This document shows, piece by piece, positions 11,565-24,039 of a DNA stretch of 64,000 bases. Every line of letters starts with the position of its first letter. Within the stretch, counting starts at the first letter, position 1. A program made the translations under genes and the position numbers. The notes below the pieces were generated by a model. The model searched no databases and was not told where the DNA came from. It saw only the letters and a program-made list of their open reading frames with translations. The DNA is from Kuschelorhynchus macadamiae (taxonomy: Eukaryota > Arthropoda > Insecta > Coleoptera > Curculionidae), in the NCBI GenBank assembly GCA_030620095.1, contig JAUTXW010000356.1, forward strand, positions 1,740,501-1,804,500, in the 5' to 3' direction.

Positions 11565-12480
11565 AGTAGTTTTTTCAGGCCATTTTTTAAATATTTTATT
11601 ATGCAGCCATTTTGTTTTGCTATCTTATATGTTATCAGTTCATTCACATGTAACACTTGATTTCTGTGCAAAATTTGAACTTGGATAGTTAGTTCTTCTT
11701 ATAATAACTTTTTTAACATTTCCCTAGGCCGTCATTTTATTCTGGCACATTGGATTTTTACCAAAATATTACCAGGTCATCTCCATATGATCCTTTTTAC
11801 CATAATTTACCTAAAATTTGAAGTTAATCTGATTAGTAGTTTTTAAGCTATGTCGCGAACTGACAGACAGACCGACAAACCAACAGACGAAAGACGGAAT
11901 TGACAAAACATATTTTTTGGCATCTGTGGACACTAAAACCTGAAAATATATAAAACCTGAGAAACTGATTTTCTTCACGATTACAAATATTTTATTTGAT
12001 CGTCATTTTGTTCCGCCATTTTGAATTAGTACTACACTTTTATTAGTTCATCTGTATACCACAATTAGTTATGGCACACAATTTGAAGTCAGTTTTTCAA
12101 GCAAAATTTTTAAATATTTTATTAAGCCGGCATTTTGTTCCGTCATGATTTTAGATTTACCAATTGATTCCTATAATACTATACAAAATTGGAGATATAT
12201 TGGGTTTAGTAATAAGTTTTTTAACATTTCACTAGGCTGCCATTTTGCTTTACCGTATCGGATTTTTACCAAACTGTTACCAGTTATGGGGATGACCCAT
12301 ATAACCCTTAATTTTTGACCAAAATTTGAAGTCAATCGGATAAGTATTTTATTAGCCATGTTGCGAACAGACAGACCGACAGAATTGAGAAAACATGTTT
12401 TTCGGCATCTAGAGATCATGAAACGTAAAGATCTGATAAAATCTTGGAGGGTGTTTTTTTTCAGAATCAGAAGATTAATA
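11565..12480 (+). repeat. Family A dispersed repeat, multi-unit copies 2-3
   Basis: Several tandem subunits of about 150-200 bp. Each has a GCC(G)CCATTTTGTT block followed by GGATTTTTACCAAA and GAAGTCAATC. The PuPy block with repeated GACAGACAGACCGAC occurs at about 11858 and 12368, and the ATGTTTTTCGGCATC block near 12392 (a variant near 11910). The unit-within-unit structure shows that the family is itself internally repetitive. Confidence 0.85.
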
Positions 12481-15360
12481 TTTCTTCTTAACCTCTGAAT
12501 TTTTAGAAGATGATCTTTTTATCTAGTGGCTTCTTTAAACAAATTATAACTAACATGTAGGAATAGACTAATGAAATCGAAATCTATGTTTAAGCTAAAA
12601 TTTTACCACTTACGTTAGGATAGCATTTCTTGTAAAAGTTTATCTATTAAAAACATTCAATGAAAATACAAAATATATCTTTTAGTTTGTTTTTCAAAAT
12701 AAATATGTTTGTTTCACTCGCACTATAGGTGTGCGTCGATTTAGGTAATATATCAAACATTTTTTAGTTCTTGATTTTATCAAAAAAAGTTATTCTATAG
12801 AAAAAGTATTAATATGTATATAATATACAAGTTGCGCAAAAAAACCCGCAAAATCAAGTACGTAAAACAAAAACATTGGGCAATCAGATTTTCTAAAAAA
12901 GCCAAATAGGAGAGAATAAAAATATGAGATTAAAAGTAATTTATTTTTTTTTGTACGAGGTGTAGTTTTTAGGTAATTTAATGGCCAATAAGTCGAAAAT
13001 ACATAATATACTTTATATGTAGCATTATATTATACTTACAACTTTTATTTGAGTTTTAGGCAAATTAAAGAGTCTGCAAATACAAATCAAACAGGTTTTT
13101 TTTAAATAAAAAATAATGGTAAATTTTTAACAAGTGCGTCACTTTTACATATTCACCATTAATTTTCTCGAAACTTAATTCTATTATCAAAAACTTCTAC
13201 GAGCTATTTGTTTTGTATCTGCAGCATTTTTAAATAAACTGTTTCAAAAAATGGAATTTATTTTTTTTTGTTTTGCAAACTTCTATTTTGATATTTATTT
13301 CGTACTCTGTTTATAAAATGAAATTCTTTTTAGACGAATCTTAATTTTCAAATAAGCAAAACTTTTTATGAAGAATAGTTTTTTCTCCTAAAATCGCAAA
13401 TATAAAAGTTGTCAACGACACTGAGCCACAGTAATTGTGGTAATACAAAAGTTTACTAAGCTAATTTTAATTTGCATAAAGTCTAAAAATTAACGCAAGA
13501 TGAAATATTTCGTTGTATTTAGTATAATGTAATCTTAAACCTAAAAACATCCTGGCCTACTAAAATTGGACGATTAAAGAGTTTCAAACAAAAGAACAAA
13601 CCTTTCACCTAGATAGTGAAAAAACAAAAACCATCTTTTCCGTAAGAATATCTATATCAGTTACAAGCAATTTGTAAAAGAAGATTTTTACAACCACTGC
13701 AACTCAAAAATATCTTCTGTGATCTGAACATCAGAGCTAGGCTTGATAAGATCTGAATTACGCTATTCATTGATAATTAAATTGTTAATTAAAAAAACTA
13801 TATTAAAAATATTTACCAGAATTAATATTAAAAATCATATAAATAACCCATGCATATAAAAAACATACACAATATTTCAAAAAGCTGTTGAACAATTACA
13901 GATATAAAAACAGATAGAATCACTCTAATGATATAAAAATAAACGAACAAAAATTTTAATAGAAATATTATAAGTCTAAAATGTTTGGCAAGCTTCTAAA
14001 ATTCTTTTGTGCAATTCATCTATCCATATAGGTATCATATTTACTGTATGGTATTTAGAAATATTTATCGCCTCAAATGGTAATATTAACAGCACGATTC
14101 GTAGCCGATGAATTACAAAATATCTTTTATGAATAAGAATAGCATTTTTAAAGTCTAAAACTAATTATTCTTAAAGATGTTACCCAGTATATTAACGGTT
14201 AAAGAAGTGTTGAAAATAGGTTTTTTTCATTCTAGTAAACCTTGATATAGAAAATTAAGATGGTACGGAAAAGCAAAACTTTGCTGCTTTAACCTCTGAA
14301 GAAGATACACCGGTTTAATTTTTAGTATTGGCCCCTCTGTTACGACTTTAAACTACAGCCATGTTTAAACAGATACACTGAATTCATATGTATTTCTACA
14401 AACTGATTGGTAGATGATAAGCAATCGGATAACGAATTGTTACTAAATCAAGTAAAAACTCTTGACAAACGAGAGTTGATTAAAATATCCTAAGCAAATG
14501 TAAACCATGACTTTTCTTTAAAAATTATGTTTCAAAATTTTTTTAGACTTTTGTAATTGCGGAATGCTGATAAGTTTATTTATTGTTAATTTCTACATGT
14601 TTAACTAAAAACAGAGTGAAGTATTGAACGAACATTCTAAACAAAAATGTTAAATCACGATTCCTTGGCATAGTAACAACAGCAAACCGACAGTTTCGAC
14701 GCCTATGACTTGCCGTATCAGAACTATTTGCATTTAGCCGTGATATTTTGAGAACTACCGACCGACCGACTGACTGCCTGTCTACCGTCTACGTTTAAAT
14801 TTAACCACAGGAAATGACTTTTTCTCTTTTCAAAATTAAAAGTATTCCTCAGAAATTACATTTAGACTGACACCTAAAAGATGCTTATTTTAAGTGGTAC
14901 AGATTTAAAAAGACGACATGAATTAATTACGGTTACTTCCCATTTGTTTTCCGGATTTACTTAAGAGCTGACACATGCAAGTTCCGTTTTGTCATCTGGT
15001 TTTATATTTCCAATATCTCCTATTGCTCTTGCTAGTTTTTCATAGTTAATTTATTGTTTTTTTAAATCATTCATTATTTAGTGACGTTTCTAAGAGATGC
15101 AATTCTTTTTTATTACAATGTTTCCTATATTTGCCTATGATTTATTTTTTGTGAGAAGACTATCAAAGTTATATGTAATTCTAATCTAATTATCTAAAGG
15201 ACAGGTTTTAAATGTGCACTGGCAATATTAGCCCATTTGTGAATATTTTAAAACTAAGACATAAACCTTTAACTAAAAGTTTTTATATATAACTACGAAA
15301 GAGGTACAAATAACAAATCACAGAAATTGAAAATTTTTAAAGCTTTTTTTTTATTTGTAA
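12481..15360. other. AT-rich DNA, no gene seen
   Basis: Long stretch of low-complexity sequence with stops in every frame. A (CCGA)n-like patch near 14757 (ACCGACCGACCGACTGACTG) may be a worn family A block. Nothing else is recognised. Confidence 0.55.
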
Positions 15361-16990
15361 GCAGACCACGACGCCCAAGGCCTAATTACTTGTACCGCGC
15401 TGCTGTAAGTAAAGAGTAGGAAAGTTTATTGATACGGGATTTAAAGAATCGCAGATTAAGATAAGAAGGAAAAGCCTTTGTTGGTAACACATCCATAATC
15501 TGGACACTCTGGAAATAAATAAACGAACAATGTATCCCACAGCACTGGGATGTACTTGGACTTTGCAATCGGGCGGTGAAGGGATGCATGTAGGTTGATG
15601 CGTGTGTCTCCCTGGCAGGAATGACTAAGGAAGAGATAATGAATGATAATTCATCAGAATAGAATCCGTGGTAATATCTGTAAGACAGAGACAGATCGTC
15701 TACAATTCGGCGATGTTCTAGTGAAACAAGTTTCTCTGTAATATTTGGATCATCAATCAGGGGAATAGTTCTTCTTTGGACAGAGTAAAGGAGGTTAAGG
15801 ACTGCAGAAAAGGCTGCTCTAATTTATGCGATACTCCAGGCTGGGCCCGAGTTGTGAAGTGTAAAAAGTATAGAAGTTGGCAGAAGAGAAATATTTTACG
15901 ATATATATTTCTCGGCTGCTTATTAAAGTGTGATTATGCCAACGAACATCTTTCTGAAAAGTGATACCAACTAGGGTAAAGAACCTTTAGTTTCAAGAAT
16001 TTGATTATTTATTGGGTATTTGGAGATAATTTGTGAGATAGTAACCATAATTGTGTCTTAGTGGCGTTTAGGACGTTAGGACGTTGCTCCCCATTGTACG
16101 ATTCTAAGGAGGTCCTCGGTTAGGTATAAAGTCAATATATTACGCTAATCATTATTTCAGTTTTGGAAATTCTGTTGGACTGAAGTGTACCATCGTCAGC
16201 ATAGCTGTGAATAGGATTTCTGTAGAAGAAAGCAGCAGAAAGAAATAGGACAAGAGCCAATACTAAATCTTGTAGAACGCCTGCGTTGATTTTGTGAAAC
16301 TCAGATGAATGGCAATCAACCACTACAGAAATCTTCTGTTGGAAAGAAAACTGGCGATTTAAGTACAAAGTTCTGGAGGAAGATCATAAGCATGAAGTTT
16401 GTTAAGCAATGCTTTTGATGTCTCCATTGCCTTACTCATAACTGGGAGTAGGGATATGGGTTTATAGTTAAAAGGAAGAGTTTTGGATCCCTTTTTGGAA
16501 ACACTGTGTGCACGAGTAAATTTTTAACTTTTAATAAAAACCCTTTCTCATAGGACACTTGGAATAACCTGGTAAGGATAGGGGCCAGTTCAGAAGAGTA
16601 CATTTTTAGGACTATGGCCGGAATACCACCCAGGCCAGAGGACTTTTTTTGGTATTAAGTGTTTTGAGAATACATCGTACCTTTTTAACACCGACGGTAA
16701 TTTCGTGTATATTATATGCCAAGATGGTACTTATGGAAGGGGTAAGTGAAGAGGAGGGATTAAAGTAGAATTAGCGGCAAATTGTTCTGCAAAAAACCTT
16801 AGACTTGGAGACGATTTCATCACCAGAAGCTAAGAGAGGAATGAAGCTTTTACAGAAATTTTGATTAATGTTTTTTGCAAGCAACTAAAAGGATTGGCTA
16901 CCATTTTACCAATTAGCCTTTGCTAATTCCATGCGACTTTACCTCAAGAAAAAGATAGCCTGGATTATAAGGTCGTGAATACAGTTTCGC
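15361..16990 (-). pseudogene. Jockey-type LINE, RT to C-terminus
   Basis: Read on the minus strand from about 16990: SSGLGGIPAIVLK (near 16640), SELAPILTRLFQVSYEKGF (16590-16535; family LTRLFRLSYE.G.FP), PKRDPK (near 16480), SSEFHKINAGVLQDLVLA (16310-16250; family VPQGSVLAP), and NPIHSYADDGTL (near 16215-16180), in which the catalytic YADD is intact. Further on come SVQRRTIPLIDDPNI (15785-15740), SLEHRRIVDDLSLSYRYYHG (15730-15670) and, in a third frame, KAFPSYLNLRFFKSRIN (15475-15425). This matches the conserved order of jockey-clade pol proteins. Numerous frameshifts and stops show it is inactive. The endonuclease domain is absent (5' truncation). Confidence 0.88.
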
Positions 16991-19900
16991 CTAACACATA
17001 CCCAGCCCAACAAGTAAATGTTCTGCTCCAAAATATTTATAAGTATATTCCAGGTTGTTAAAGTGATTGTTTGATTTTACCATGTATATTTTTTCCATCT
17101 ATAATTTGGTTCTATTACAACAGTTTGAATTTCTCACAGCTTTTTTTGATAAACAATGGAAAACAATTCTAAAACAATAATATTTAAAAATCAATATGAT
17201 AGCCAAGCATTAATCCAAAACGCGTTAAGAGACTTAAACATTTCGGCACTTAATAAATTAATTAAAAAATCGACCGTCAGCTATTTGATATCTACAGGAT
17301 ATATGTTAATAATAGTTAATTAACTTTAGTAGCGATTTTTGATAAAACAAAAATAAACAAAATAATAAATATGAAAACACATATTTATCAAAAATTACTT
17401 AATATTAAAAAGGTAATAAGGCATATTTATCAAAACCAATCTTAATTTGCTTAAATTATCCATTACCAGTTGTTTAAGGACATCTAACGAGTTTTCTACA
17501 GAAAAATATTCGATGCGTTTCGAATACTTTTCTGTAAATGCTGTTATTAACTAATATATTTGAAACAATCTGGAAGTGCTTATAAACTATTAGTACGTTT
17601 CATTTCATCCTTGCACTTTTTTGTCCCGAAAATTATTTCAAATGGGTTCAGATAAGATAATAGTAGGAAATTTTCCTGCTTTGTGCATATTTGTCCAAAT
17701 AATATATTTTTCGAGTTCTTCTCACAAATGTCTTTAACAACTCGTGTTTTAATACATTTTGATCTACATTATTTTAATCATAGTTATTCTAAATTTGGAA
17801 ACATTAAAGTTAATTTAAACAAATATCCACAGTTTCTGTAATTATACAATAGTAATTGCTTTTTTATATTACATTTAAACATTAACCGAAAGTATTATTG
17901 TTTTGTCTCTCTGTATAGACCCAAGAGAAAAATATGCTTGTGACAAGAAATAAAAAACATCTAAATTCAGTTTTTGGATTTTTTCTGTAATGATAGTTTT
18001 TAATCTCGTTAATGTATCTTATAAATTACGAGTACGAACATTTTTGGTTTTTACGGTAATTTCCTCTGACACGTTTTACGTATTTGATATAATTTTTATT
18101 TAATTCCGTATACGAACATTTTTAAGTTTTTGACTTTTCTGGACTATTGTGGATTGTAGAAAACATTAACAATTCTTTGAGAAGAGTGAAAAATAGTCAG
18201 CCTGTCGATCTTCAAGCTCTTCCAGTTAGAAACAAAAAATTCTTTCTAATTTTAACTTATTCAGTGTTCTAACTTATTCAGATTAGAAATATTATTACAG
18301 TATGCATTTTTTAGACAATCATGATTTGGTTATTTTTCGTTGCGATTTTTTTTTGAAAAATTGAAGTAATTTTAAAGGAATTCAGTAAATAAATAAATAG
18401 AAGATATCTGTATCTGTTCGGATTTAGTTCGAATTAAACGCGGATTAACCTCCAATTTTGCATATTCGGACTATCGATATTTATTCTGATTTTAACACAT
18501 TAAAGTTGTAGATGCTCGGATTATTGAATATTCAGTTTAGAAGGAGGGATATGAAATTAATCAAAATGCAAAATAATTTCAAAAACCAAGGCATGAGTGT
18601 TTTTTATCACTACACATTTTAGGAACGAGTTGATGACTTAATAAAAAACGTGAAGAGGGTAGTAAAAATCAGTAAATAATAAATATATTTTTAAGCTAAT
18701 ATTTTTACCCTTAACGCACTTTGCTTTTTTTATTTCAAAAATGCTTATCACCTTACTAAAAATACTGTTTCGTATCCTTGATTTAACTAATATACATTGG
18801 AAATAATATTTTATTTAATAAGGGCAATCAAACTTTTTCTTGCTGAATAAAAATCGTGCCCTTTTCATCAGTATTTTAGAACTTTTTTGCTGTTCTATAT
18901 TTCTTTTAATTTGTCATATAACATTTTAAAGAATTGGATAATAAAGCTTTTTTTGCTCATCTGTCAATTGAAATTTTCTGTTGATTAGTATAGCAAATAT
19001 AAGATCCAACTTAACGAATTTAATCTAAGACATTTAACTATATGCGCTTTATTTTCAATCAAACGTTTGCACAAGAGAGAACGTGTGTATTTTACCTTTA
19101 AATACTGTTAAACTTTACTTAGGTTTTTTTTACAGTTATGTTGATATATGCAATTTGCGAGCAGATTTGCCCTAATAACATATAATGAAGTGTCAGCTAA
19201 GAGATATATGATCATTAGCCGGTGGTTCTGATGGGACATAAATTTCGATAAAACTGTATATGTAAATAATATGTAATAAATCACCGAGTAACGGGAAAAC
19301 CGCTTTTTCTTAAGTATAATAAGTATTACCTCATAGTTCTTTAATTTTGCAGTATGCTATAAATGGTTTCAAGTGTCCTAAACGTTTCAAATTATTTTAA
19401 AGTAAATAAAATATCTCTCACGTGTACTATTTATCGGAGCACCTCGCAAATACATACGTTTGTGATGTGTTCTTTTATTTTTTATCCTACGGATTTCAGT
19501 TCAATATAAGTTCTTTTACTGTGACTTTTATTTTATTGTGATTTAGATGGTATACTACAAAATATATGCGATTATACCCTCGAATAGGCAATCCATTAGG
19601 CATTTTCGGAAATTCGCCACTTCAGTCGGTCGCGTCGCTGTTATATTAGCTTGAATGCAGCAACATCTGCCAACTTTAAAATTTTAATATCCAGGTCATA
19701 GAAGCTAAATATCCAGGACACAGAGGAAACAAAAAAGACACACGATCGTTTGTTATTATTTTTAATCAAGATATACACAATATATATTATATATGCACAA
19801 AGTTCCATAAAAGTTTTACAATATAAATAAAAAACATTAAAAAAATTAACAAAAATGTTGGAAATTAATATAATTTAATTTTTGAATGTGTACTTTTTCA

Positions 19901-20485
19901 AACTTGTGGCTAGCAGTTATACTTTATTCTGGGAAAAAATAACTAAAATCTTCACACTTCTCAGAAAAAAATATTTTGATTTGTAATTCAGATTTAACAT
20001 GTGGTTCGGGACGCCTATTTCTATCCCTTTCCGAACTTGAATTTATTTTCGTAATTTAGTTATTCTACTAAAAATATTTATACAATACTCAACAGGGCGT
20101 AGCGTCACAAGCTCTTCGACTACGATCTAAAAACGAATTCAATTCGCATTATAAACCGCGATCTGCGTTCCGGGGGGTAGTCAGTATTTTCTAAGTTTAC
20201 ATAATGTTTGCGTAAATCGGCGTGCTAACCGATGTTTTCCGCAGTTATCAGTAATCTTAGAGACAAAAAATACGACCAATGTTGAAATCCAGGACAAATA
20301 GCTTTCTTCCTTCCCAGGGTTTCAAACGATGCAAAAAGGGGACATCCTTCCAACTCTAAAACGGTTGACAAACCTATTTGCCAGTAGCTCGATTTAGGTC
20401 TACTTTTTTTAGAACTATTTTAATTTATATTTCCAGGTTAATGGATATATAATATGGCAGAAGCATCCAGATGGCATCACTGGCC
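16991..20485. other. AT-rich DNA, no gene seen
   Basis: I find no open frame with family resemblance and no long repeat in this 3.5-kb stretch. Confidence 0.55.
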
Positions 20486-20615
20486 ATGATATTGAATTGA
20501 GCTCCGCAAAATCTCTCCATGGATCCGCTCAACTGAACTGAAAGACGGCAAAGTTGGGATTTATCTAGGGGGGCTTTTATTTAACACTGTCTATTAGGAG
20601 TATACCTAATCTAAC
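20486..20615 (+). repeat. Repeat B, copy 1
   Basis: GAGCTCCGCAAAATCTCTCC, ATGGATC, AAGTTGGGAT, then a G-rich block running into CTTTTATTTAA and GGAGTATA recur in the same order at 25695-25830. It looks like an old dispersed, non-coding element. Confidence 0.55.
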
Positions 20616-22150
20616 TTTGCTACCACCTAGATTTTTCTTGATCTGTTTGAAAAAATAGTCGCTAAATACTCCTCAAACTCTTTAAATATTGATACATAAT
20701 TTCCACTTCTTTTTGTTGCACGCACAACTTCATTATTTTATAGCAAGTACGGGGTCCATGGGGGATGTTTTCCTCCCGAGGCCGGAGTTTCTGAAGGGGC
20801 TCGGACTTTTTCAAAAAATATGTATGTGGGTAATCAACTTAACATTTAGTAGCGGTAATAAAAGCGAATGGAAATACCAGATGTTGACTTGACTGACACA
20901 TTATTTTGGAAAAAATCCAACATATGGCAAACAGATGAAAAGGGCACATTATTTTGGAAAACAAACTTACATATAAATATGCTAGTAGAATTTATTTTTC
21001 CTATTTTGATTTTGACGCTTGAAAAAATATAAATTCCTTATAAGAGTTTTAATCTTTAGCAAAATGTAAATAAAACTGCGGGGGTTTCCATTTAAGAATT
21101 CTAAAATGGTACCACTTCGGTTTAAAATAAGATAAAGGTTGGCAAATAACATCCTATAGATAAGGACACTAACTCAAATTGCTCAAAGCCATTGAAAATG
21201 CTTACTTCACATCTGAATAACATCAAAAATGTCCATAAAAAGTATGAAATATCATTCATGGAAATTCTTTCAACTTATATCTATTTCTTACTGCAATCCA
21301 AAATTTCTTATGCACTATATTGGTTTTAACAAATAACCTCATGAATACAAAATCGAATATTAAAGTAGGTACAACATGGACAAGTCGCTAAAATGTTTTG
21401 ATGAAAGGCGTCCTATATACAATTACACCTGTTTGACCTTTATACAAATATTTAGACGAAAACTTGAAAATCGCACTTTTACTCCACGGTTCATAGTTTT
21501 GGTATAGTAAGTAGCGTCAGCAGTGATTCATATTACTTAGAAAGAAAAACAGTGTTTCTTAGACAGTGTGTAAAATGTAATTTTTATTCATTAGAAAAAT
21601 ACATTTTCTAGACAAGTTGTTATAGCGACGCCCTTAACAGAAAACAATTTGGTTTTTTAGGAAAGTATGGTTTTTCTTAAACAAATTTTAAGATTCTATA
21701 ATAGTAGTAGTAATAATAGGAGAATTAGGTAACCACTAGAGAAAGTAAATTCATATAAATATTCTATTAATGCATTTTGTATCTGCATACTTAAGGTATT
21801 TAACGAGAATTAATACTATTTCTTAACTTGACAGTGCTTTAAAGCATGACTGCTTCCCAGAGTAAGTCGTACGGAACAAAGAGATAAACTTTTATGTGAC
21901 TCGGTTAATTTTTATAGTCATTTTTATGACCATCGCCAGATAAAATGGTCTTTTTAAGTGCCTATAAGTTATCTTAAAAAATATAAAAAGAAATAAGTTA
22001 CTTTTCTTGATTTTATACATCAGGCTGGTACAATTTGTATCTAAACAATTCTCATTAAGACGAAGTCGTATTTTCTGCATTATAGCTTTTCATTATATTT
22101 ATGTTATTTATGGATCCTCTTTTTATTACTTACAATATTTACTAGTATTG
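20616..22150. other. No gene seen
   Basis: AT-rich. The phrase ACATTATTTTGGAAAA occurs twice (about 20899 and 20947). No coding or RNA signal. Confidence 0.5.
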
Positions 22151-22154
22151 TAAT

Positions 22155-22625
22155 CGTGAAAAAATTACCTTCCAAGTTTTAGATTCCGAAAAACATGTTC
22201 TCCCATTTCCGTCGGTTTGTCTGTTGGCGGCATAGCTTAAAAACAACTTATCCGAATGATCTCATATTTTGGTCAAACTCAAGGAAGATATGGAGATGAA
22301 ATGGTTATATTTCGGTAAAAATCCAATAGTGTGGAAAATGGCGGCCTCAAAAAAATGTTAAAAACATCATTATATGCATAAACTGGTAAAATTTGGATGT
22401 GGAGCCATTGTACCGAAACAAAATAACCGCCTAATGAAATGTTTGAAAATTAAGAACCAAAAAACTACTTATCCAATTGACTTAGGACAGGGATAAACTG
22501 GAAAGACTTTGATGATAAAATGGCAAATGGCAAATGGCAATCTCTAGAATTTTTAAATGTTTGGTAAAATTCCATTTCCTGGATTAAAATCTTTTTATGG
22601 AAGTCAAATAATAAACGACTTAATT
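22155..22625 (-). repeat. Family A dispersed repeat, copy 4 (minus)
   Basis: The order reads reversed: GTGAAAAAATTACCTTCC (22157), CGAAAAACATGTTCTCCC (22188), GTCGGTTTGTCTGTTG (22211), GGTAAAAATCCAAT (22314), AAAATGGCGGCC (22336), then a second subunit with AATTGACTT near 22480. No coding capacity. Confidence 0.8.
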
Positions 22626-24030
22626 TCTTTTTTTTAGATTATATAAATAAAGTTATGAAAAATAAATTATGTTATCTGTACCTAGTGTAATTCTGTGTGT
22701 AAGTAATTTTTTAGTTATTATGAACTAACCCTCAATAAGTGCTGTAATCTGAATCTGAATATTCCTTCTTAAAGAGAAAGTTTTAAAAATTATACAAGCA
22801 TTGAAGGGCAATATAAAACAGATAGTAAACATATAAACAAAAACCTTAATACCGATGGAGGAAATAAGTGACAATAAACAAATGACAAATCACGTTTTGT
22901 CGTGACTATACGACGCATTCCTACTTCTAAACAATCTCTTCTCTCTGTACTTTTTACTTTGTCCCATACCAAAAAATTGTAAATAAACGAATTTATTTGC
23001 CATCATTATTCCATTTACCAGATTTTGGTCATGTTTGCTATTATGTTTTCTACTAATGTAATTAGTCAAAATTTTCCAAAAAATGTTTAGAAAGGGTTCC
23101 ATATGTTATGTCATACCTAAAAAAACACTTTCAATAAAGTAGCTAAAAATGTAAAACGGGCAACTAAAATATTACATAAGCTGCAAAAAAGAATTAAACA
23201 CTTTAATAGCTTAATTAAGGGTTGGGAGGGATCTTACCCCCTAAATTGTAATATGTTTTATTTTTAATCATATTACGAGACACATTATAACCTCGTACTA
23301 TATCAGGAGTAGATATTACTGGAGCAAAGAGGAAACGAAAAGTTCTCAATCTATGCTCGAGTTGTAACTTTTCCCTAAGCAGAGACCAAGCAAAAGATAA
23401 TTGAGTTTTTGAGGAGATTAAATCTTTCATTTATTCTGTATAGTTGTCCGTCAACGAAAAATTAAGAAATTAGCGGATCTAAGATGTATTAATGATAATG
23501 TCACGTCAGCAGCTTTGAAACCAGCAATAAGAAAATTTTATCTAAATATACTATTTGCAACTTAATGAAAAATTATAATTTCTCAAAAGTGTTGTTTTTA
23601 AAAGAATAAGTAAGGATATAAATGTGTTTTCGGGGTATATCCTGCACAGAAATTTGAGAGTATAAAAGAAATTTTCTTCGAATATAAATATTTCAGAAAA
23701 AAGTGTCTGGAAGCTGAACAATTAATTGTCCAACGAATCTGACCGAAAATCGGTGTCTTAATTATATTTTCTCTAAACATTAGCAACATATTTTAAGAGA
23801 TAATTAATTATACAAACTTTGGTATATTTACATTTGCTTGTTAATCTTTTTCTTTGTAAAAAAATGATGACCTATAAAATTAGGAGTGGGGGGCTTAAAA
23901 TGAAATACCGCCAGGGCCTCAAATACTCTTAACCCGCCATTGTAGTTAACTCGTACCAAATAGTTATTATTATTTTTATCTATAGTCTATGAGGCATAGT
24001 ATGTTTGGCTCGGTGTTGAATTGTAAAAAA
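22626..24030. other. Unassigned DNA with two unrecognised minus-strand frames
   Basis: Open stretches at 23102-22890 (70 codons) and 23430-23215 (71 codons, starting MKDLISSKTQLSFAW) have somewhat protein-like composition, but I recognise no domain. They could be exon-sized remnants or chance. Near 23945 the phrase AACCCGCCATTG resembles a worn hAT terminus (CAGTGGCG in reverse), with no partner end found. Confidence 0.35.
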
Positions 24031-24039
24031 CAAATTTCT

